Positions 61,025 to 64,000 of a stretch of 64,000 nucleotides of DNA are shown one piece after another; position 1 is the first letter of the stretch, and each line of letters opens with the position of its first letter. Source of the stretch: Streptomyces sp. ADI96-02 (GTDB lineage: Bacteria; Actinomycetota; Actinomycetes; Streptomycetales; Streptomycetaceae). The notes beneath the pieces were generated by a model that worked only from the letters and a program-made list of their open reading frames with translations, was not told where the DNA came from and did no database searches. Both the position numbers and the translations under genes were made by a program. Location of the stretch: positions 5,036,939 to 5,100,938 of the forward strand of contig NZ_ML123034.1 of assembly GCF_003846185.1 (NCBI RefSeq). Direction: 5' to 3'.

Positions 61025-61777
61025 ATGAGCAAGCTGCGCGTAGCCGTTCTCGGTGCCGGGGGCCGCATCGGCTCCGAGGCCGTACGGGCCGTCGAGGCCG
61101 CCGACGACATGGAGCTGGTGGCCGCGCTCGGCCGCGGCGACAAGCTGGAGACGCTGGCGGACGCCGGAGCGCAGGTCGTCGTCGAGCTCACCACCCCCGC
61201 GTCGGTGATGGGCAACCTCGACTTCTGCGTCCGGCACGGCATCCACGCCGTCGTCGGCACCACCGGCTGGACCGACGAACGGCTCGCGCAGCTGAGCACC
61301 TGGCTGGACATCTTCCCGGAGACCGGCGTGCTCATCGCGCCGAACTTCTCCATCGGCGCGGTCCTCACGATGAAGTTCGCGGAGCAGGCCGCCCGCTACT
61401 TCGAGTCCGTCGAGGTCGTCGAACTGCACCACCCGAACAAGGTCGACGCCCCCTCCGGCACCGCCACCCGCACCGCCCAGCTCATCGCCGCCGCCCGCGC
61501 GAAGGCGGGCAGCCCGCCCCAGCCGGACGCCACCAGCACCGCCCTGGACGGCGCGCGCGGCGCGGACGTCGACGGCGTACCGGTCCACGCGATCCGGCTC
61601 CGCGGCCTGCTGGCGCACCAGGAAGTACTCCTGGGCGGCGAGGGCGAGACCCTCACCATCCGCCACGACTCCCTGCACCACAGCAGCTTCATGCCGGGCA
61701 TCCTGCTCGGCGCCCGCCGCGTGGTGACCACTCCCGGCCTCACGTTCGGCCTGGAACACTTCCTCGACCTGAACTGA
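61025..61777 (+). CDS. dapB: 4-hydroxy-tetrahydrodipicolinate reductase
   Basis: A 250-residue enzyme of lysine and diaminopimelate synthesis. The nucleotide-binding N-terminus is VAVLGAGGRIG. The substrate signature ELHHPNKVDAPSGTA holds the catalytic His and Lys. The C-terminal block is HHSSFMPGILLGAR. The ATG at 61025 follows AAGGAAG. thyX nearby fits the usual dapB-thyX-dapA order. Confidence 0.97.
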   Translation: MSKLRVAVLGAGGRIGSEAVRAVEAADDMELVAALGRGDKLETLADAGAQVVVELTTPASVMGNLDFCVRHGIHAVVGTTGWTDERLAQLSTWLDIFPETGVLIAPNFSIGAVLTMKFAEQAARYFESVEVVELHHPNKVDAPSGTATRTAQLIAAARAKAGSPPQPDATSTALDGARGADVDGVPVHAIRLRGLLAHQEVLLGGEGETLTIRHDSLHHSSFMPGILLGARRVVTTPGLTFGLEHFLDLN

Positions 61778-61788
61778 CTGGCCCCCTC

Positions 61789-62259
61789 ATGCGCGCAAAG
61801 ATCACGTACACCGTCACGGCCGCCCTCCTGGTCTTCTACTTCGTCCTGGTCGGCAGCCGCGGCGTGATGCTCCTCCGGCACGGCACCCTGCTCACGATCA
61901 CCTTCGGCGTCGCGGTGCTGATCCTGCCGGTGATCGGCGTCTGGTTCCTGTGGAAGAACACGCAGTTCGTCCGGCGGGCCAACGCGCTCGCCGCGGAGCT
62001 GGACGCGCAGGGCGCCCTGCCGGTCGACGAACTGGTCCGCACCCCGTCCGGCCGCATCGACCGCGACTCCGCCGACGCCGTGTTCGCCAAGCGGCGGGAG
62101 GAGACCGAGGACGCGCCGGACGACTGGCGCAGCTGGTTCCGGCTCGCGGTGGCCTACCAGGACGCGCGGGACACGCCCCGGGCCCGCAAGGCGATGCAAC
62201 GGGCCATCGCCCTGCACGCCGACCAGCGGTCGCGCGCGACGGCGCAGCCGGCCCCGTAG
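61789..62259 (+). CDS. Small membrane protein with TPR-like tail
   Basis: A 156-residue protein with two N-terminal hydrophobic helices (VTAALLVFYFVLVGS and ITFGVAVLILPVIGVWFLW). A cytosolic part with one TPR-like helix pair follows (WFRLAVAYQDARDTPRARKAMQRAI). The function is unknown. It starts 12 bp after dapB, so probably co-transcribed. A 22-bp hairpin follows its stop. Confidence 0.78.
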   Translation: MRAKITYTVTAALLVFYFVLVGSRGVMLLRHGTLLTITFGVAVLILPVIGVWFLWKNTQFVRRANALAAELDAQGALPVDELVRTPSGRIDRDSADAVFAKRREETEDAPDDWRSWFRLAVAYQDARDTPRARKAMQRAIALHADQRSRATAQPAP

Positions 62260-62295
62260 CGGGAACGTCCTCCGTACAGAACAGGTCCGTGTACG

Positions 62296-62342
62296 GAACA
62301 GGGGTGGGCCCGGAGCACCATGCTCCGGGCCCACCCCTGTTC
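62296..62342. terminator. 22-bp perfect bidirectional hairpin terminator
   Basis: Positions 62296-62317 and 62321-62342 are perfect reverse complements, with a 3-nt CCA loop. It lies between the convergent genes ending at 62259 (+) and 62363 (-), so it can stop transcription from both sides. Confidence 0.9.
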
Positions 62343-62362
62343 GGCGACCGACGACCTCCGGA

Positions 62363-62914
62363 TCAGCCCGGCAGGTACTCGTCCGCCCAGGCCTCGACCG
62401 TGTCCGCGGCCCGCTCGAACGCCTCTTCACGTCCGAGGAAGTCCGCGTTGTGGTCGGTGATCAGCGGCGGCAGCGTCTCGCCTCCCTCCCGTACGACGAC
62501 CAGGGCCTGGCCCTGGACGGTACGGGGGAAGCCGAGCCACTTGACGGGCTGCTGGACCGTACGGACCACCGAGAGGCGGTTCCAGGCCACCGTGGTGGTC
62601 CGCAGGAACCCCACACGCCGCACGCCGTGCCGGCTGACCCACGCGCCGACGCGCAGCAGCCGCAAGGCGCCGGCGATGACCGCGGCGGCCAGCGCCAGGC
62701 ACGCGGCTGCTCCGGAGAGCTCACCGGCCACGCCGGTGATCATGGCCGCGAGCAGTACGAACGACGCCAGCAGAAGCACGGTGGCCGCCGCCGCGACCCG
62801 CCACGGGCCGGGGCGGTAGGGCCGCCGCCAGCTGTCGTGGTCGTCGAACGGCAGCGCAACGTCCTCCGCGCTCGCATCGAATGCGCGGTCGGCCGTCAGA
62901 AAGGGCAGGGGCAC
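62363..62914 (-). CDS. Membrane protein with bacterial PH-like domain
   Basis: A 183-residue protein. After a polar N-terminus come two hydrophobic helices (AAAATVLLLASFVLLAAMITG and AAACLALAAAVIAGAL). A PH-like beta domain follows (VSRHGVRRVGFLRTTTVAWNRL, then QALVVVREGGETLPPL). This matches small actinobacterial PH-domain membrane proteins of unknown function. It converges with the gene ending at 62259 across the 22-bp hairpin. Confidence 0.75.
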   Translation of the reverse strand: MPLPFLTADRAFDASAEDVALPFDDHDSWRRPYRPGPWRVAAAATVLLLASFVLLAAMITGVAGELSGAAACLALAAAVIAGALRLLRVGAWVSRHGVRRVGFLRTTTVAWNRLSVVRTVQQPVKWLGFPRTVQGQALVVVREGGETLPPLITDHNADFLGREEAFERAADTVEAWADEYLPG

Positions 62915-62952
62915 GACTCATCCTCACTCACAAGCACGCTCGATTGCTGTGC

Positions 62953-62980
62953 CCGGTGAGGCTACCGAGACCGTCACCGG
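62953..62980. promoter_or_regulatory. 7-bp inverted repeat upstream of the PH-domain gene
   Basis: CCGGTGA (62953-62959) and TCACCGG (62974-62980) are 14 bp apart, in the 94-bp spacer before the minus-strand PH-domain gene. It could be an operator or the weak terminator of the upstream small gene. Confidence 0.35.
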
Positions 62981-63008
62981 CCCGACCACCCCAGGGGGTC
63001 CGTACGAG

Positions 63009-63248
63009 TCAGCGGCTCTGCGAGGCCTGGGACTGCTTGCCGTGCGCGGCGGACTGCCCGGAGTCGAGCGCCGGAGTGCCCAGCAGCAGTGCGCCGACGA
63101 GGCCGGCGACCACGGTCAGTCCGACGAGGGAACGGCCCAGCAGCTCGTGAACGGTGGCCCGCGCGGCCGGGGGAGGGGTGACATTACTGCGGAATCGGTC
63201 GGCCTCGGCGACGAACGAGAACGGGACGGATTCACGCCGGCGGAACAT
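63009..63248 (-). CDS. 79-residue single-helix membrane protein
   Basis: A small protein with a polar N-terminus (MFRRRESVPFSFVAEADRF), one hydrophobic helix (GRSLVGLTVVAGLVGALLLG) and a Ser/Gln/His tail. AAGGAGAG lies just upstream of ATG 63248 and supports translation. The function is unknown. It is divergent from thyX. The longer open frame to 63482 is ignored for lack of a ribosome site there. Confidence 0.65.
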   Translation of the reverse strand: MFRRRESVPFSFVAEADRFRSNVTPPPAARATVHELLGRSLVGLTVVAGLVGALLLGTPALDSGQSAAHGKQSQASQSR

Positions 63249-63457
63249 GAGGAAACTCTCCTTGATCTCAGAGACGGGTGCTGCTACTGAGTCAGACGCA
63301 CGGAGGGCCCGATCGGTGCCCCGAATCGCCGGAACCTTTTCAGAACTCCACGAACGGCTGCTCTGCCGGGCGGCTTCCCGTCCCCTGGCGGAGTAACCCC
63401 CCGCGCGGCCGTAAAGTGGTCGCCGCCCGAGCGACGCCATTGGAAGGACCCCCGCCG
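63249..63457. other. Divergent spacer between the small membrane-protein gene and thyX
   Basis: 209 bp. TAAAGT (63412-63417) may be a thyX -10, without a convincing -35. The thyX ribosome site GGAAGGA is at 63442-63448. No strong hairpin or long palindrome is seen. Confidence 0.35.
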
Positions 63458-64000
63458 GTGACCGACACCCCCGAACCCGCAAAGCCCCACTTCCGCAGCG
63501 ACGTCACCGTCGACCTGGTGAAAAGCTCCGCGGGCGACGCGGACGTGCTGTTCGCCGCCCGGGTCTCCACGGCCGGCGAGCAGTCGCTCGAAGAGGTCAC
63601 CAAGGACCCGGAACGATCCAAGGGGCTCATCAACTACCTCATGCGGGACCGGCACGGCAGCCCGTTCGAGCACAACTCGATGACCTTCTTCATCAGCGCC
63701 CCGATCTTCGTCTTCCGCGAGTTCATGCGGCACCGCGTGGGCTGGTCCTACAACGAGGAATCGGGCCGCTACCGGGAGCTGGAGCCGGTCTTCTACGTAC
63801 CCGGGCAGACCCGCAAGCTGGTCCAGCAGGGCCGCCCCGGAAAGTACGAGTTCGTCGAGGGCACCGAGGCCCAGTACGACCTGACGACCCGCGCCATGGA
63901 GGAGTCCTACCGGGCCTCCTACGCCGCCTACCAGGAGATGCTGGCGGCGGGCGTGGCCCGGGAGGTCGCCCGTGCGGTCCTGCCCGTCGGCCTGTTCTCC
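63458..64000 (+). CDS. thyX: Flavin-dependent thymidylate synthase ThyX (3' end outside window)
   Basis: The first 181 codons of ThyX, which makes dTMP from dUMP using FAD and methylene-tetrahydrofolate. The ThyX signature is plain: RHRVGWSYNEESGRY, with RHR and the substrate-binding Ser. The block HGSPFEHNSMTFFISAPIFV precedes it. Start GTG 63458 has GGAAGGA upstream. The frame is open to the window edge, so the stop is beyond base 64000. In Streptomyces dapA usually follows. Confidence 0.96.
   Translation, partial: MTDTPEPAKPHFRSDVTVDLVKSSAGDADVLFAARVSTAGEQSLEEVTKDPERSKGLINYLMRDRHGSPFEHNSMTFFISAPIFVFREFMRHRVGWSYNEESGRYRELEPVFYVPGQTRKLVQQGRPGKYEFVEGTEAQYDLTTRAMEESYRASYAAYQEMLAAGVAREVARAVLPVGLFS

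Overview
The window is chromosomal DNA from a high-GC actinomycete, almost certainly a Streptomyces or a close relative such as Kitasatospora. The signs are the extreme third-position GC, frequent GTG and TTG starts, many ATGA/GTGA gene overlaps, hairpin terminators without U-tracts, and a conserved block order (dxr-rip-ispG, proS, rimP-nusA-ylxR-infB-ylxP-rbfA-truB-ribF, a type VII secretion locus, rpsO-pnp-M16 protease-dapB-thyX). I saw no in-frame TTA codon in the genes I checked by eye. There are no rRNA, tRNA, CRISPR or insertion-sequence features.

Layout. 1-8.1 kb: the 3' part of a membrane P-loop ATPase, a PucR-type regulator, an aldehyde dehydrogenase and a long acyl-CoA dehydrogenase. 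8.2-15.7 kb: two MEP isoprenoid genes (dxr, ispG) flanking a site-2-type membrane protease, two GNAT acetyltransferases and proS. 15.8-17.8 kb (minus): a three-gene operon with a Tat-type lipoprotein, a ferritin-like protein and an aminoglycoside-phosphotransferase-fold protein that has lost its catalytic residues. 18.0-25.1 kb: the transcription/translation cluster rimP-nusA-ylxR-infB-ylxP-rbfA-truB. 25.3-28.8 kb: a 1180-residue protein that fuses a degenerate trypsin-like domain to an altered P-loop NTPase and a long helical C-terminus, sitting between truB and ribF. 28.9-31.1 kb: ribF and an XdhC/CoxI protein with a His-rich repeat tail. 31.1-37.2 kb (minus): a complete five-gene peptide/nickel-type ABC importer.

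37.4-56.6 kb is a full ESX/type VII secretion (T7SS) locus. It holds a MinD-like ATPase with proline-rich repeats, a DUF397 (BldB-like) protein, an unknown EccE-linked protein, EccE, EccB, two mycosin-type subtilases, two candidate larger substrates, two WXG100 proteins, a single-chain three-ATPase EccC, and EccD. EccC, EccD, EccB and EccE would form the inner-membrane machine. The WXG100 pair and the larger WXG protein are likely substrates, and the two mycosins would act on the outer face. The 46.3-46.45 kb leader carries the best promoter I could find in the window, a possible leaderless 16-codon ORF and an inverted repeat. 56.8-64 kb returns to housekeeping: rpsO, pnp, an M16 protease, dapB, two small membrane-protein genes, a PH-domain protein, and the 5' part of thyX, which is cut by the window edge.

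Most promising for new biology are the pseudo-protease/P-loop protein at 25.3-28.8 kb, the T7SS substrate-mycosin module with its unusual leader (46.3-49.9 kb), and the pseudokinase operon (15.8-17.8 kb). Non-coding repeats with regular geometry (17 bp x4 after ispG, 11 bp x3 before infB, 7 bp x4 after proS) are also worth checking. All functional statements are from reading sequence; no database search was run.
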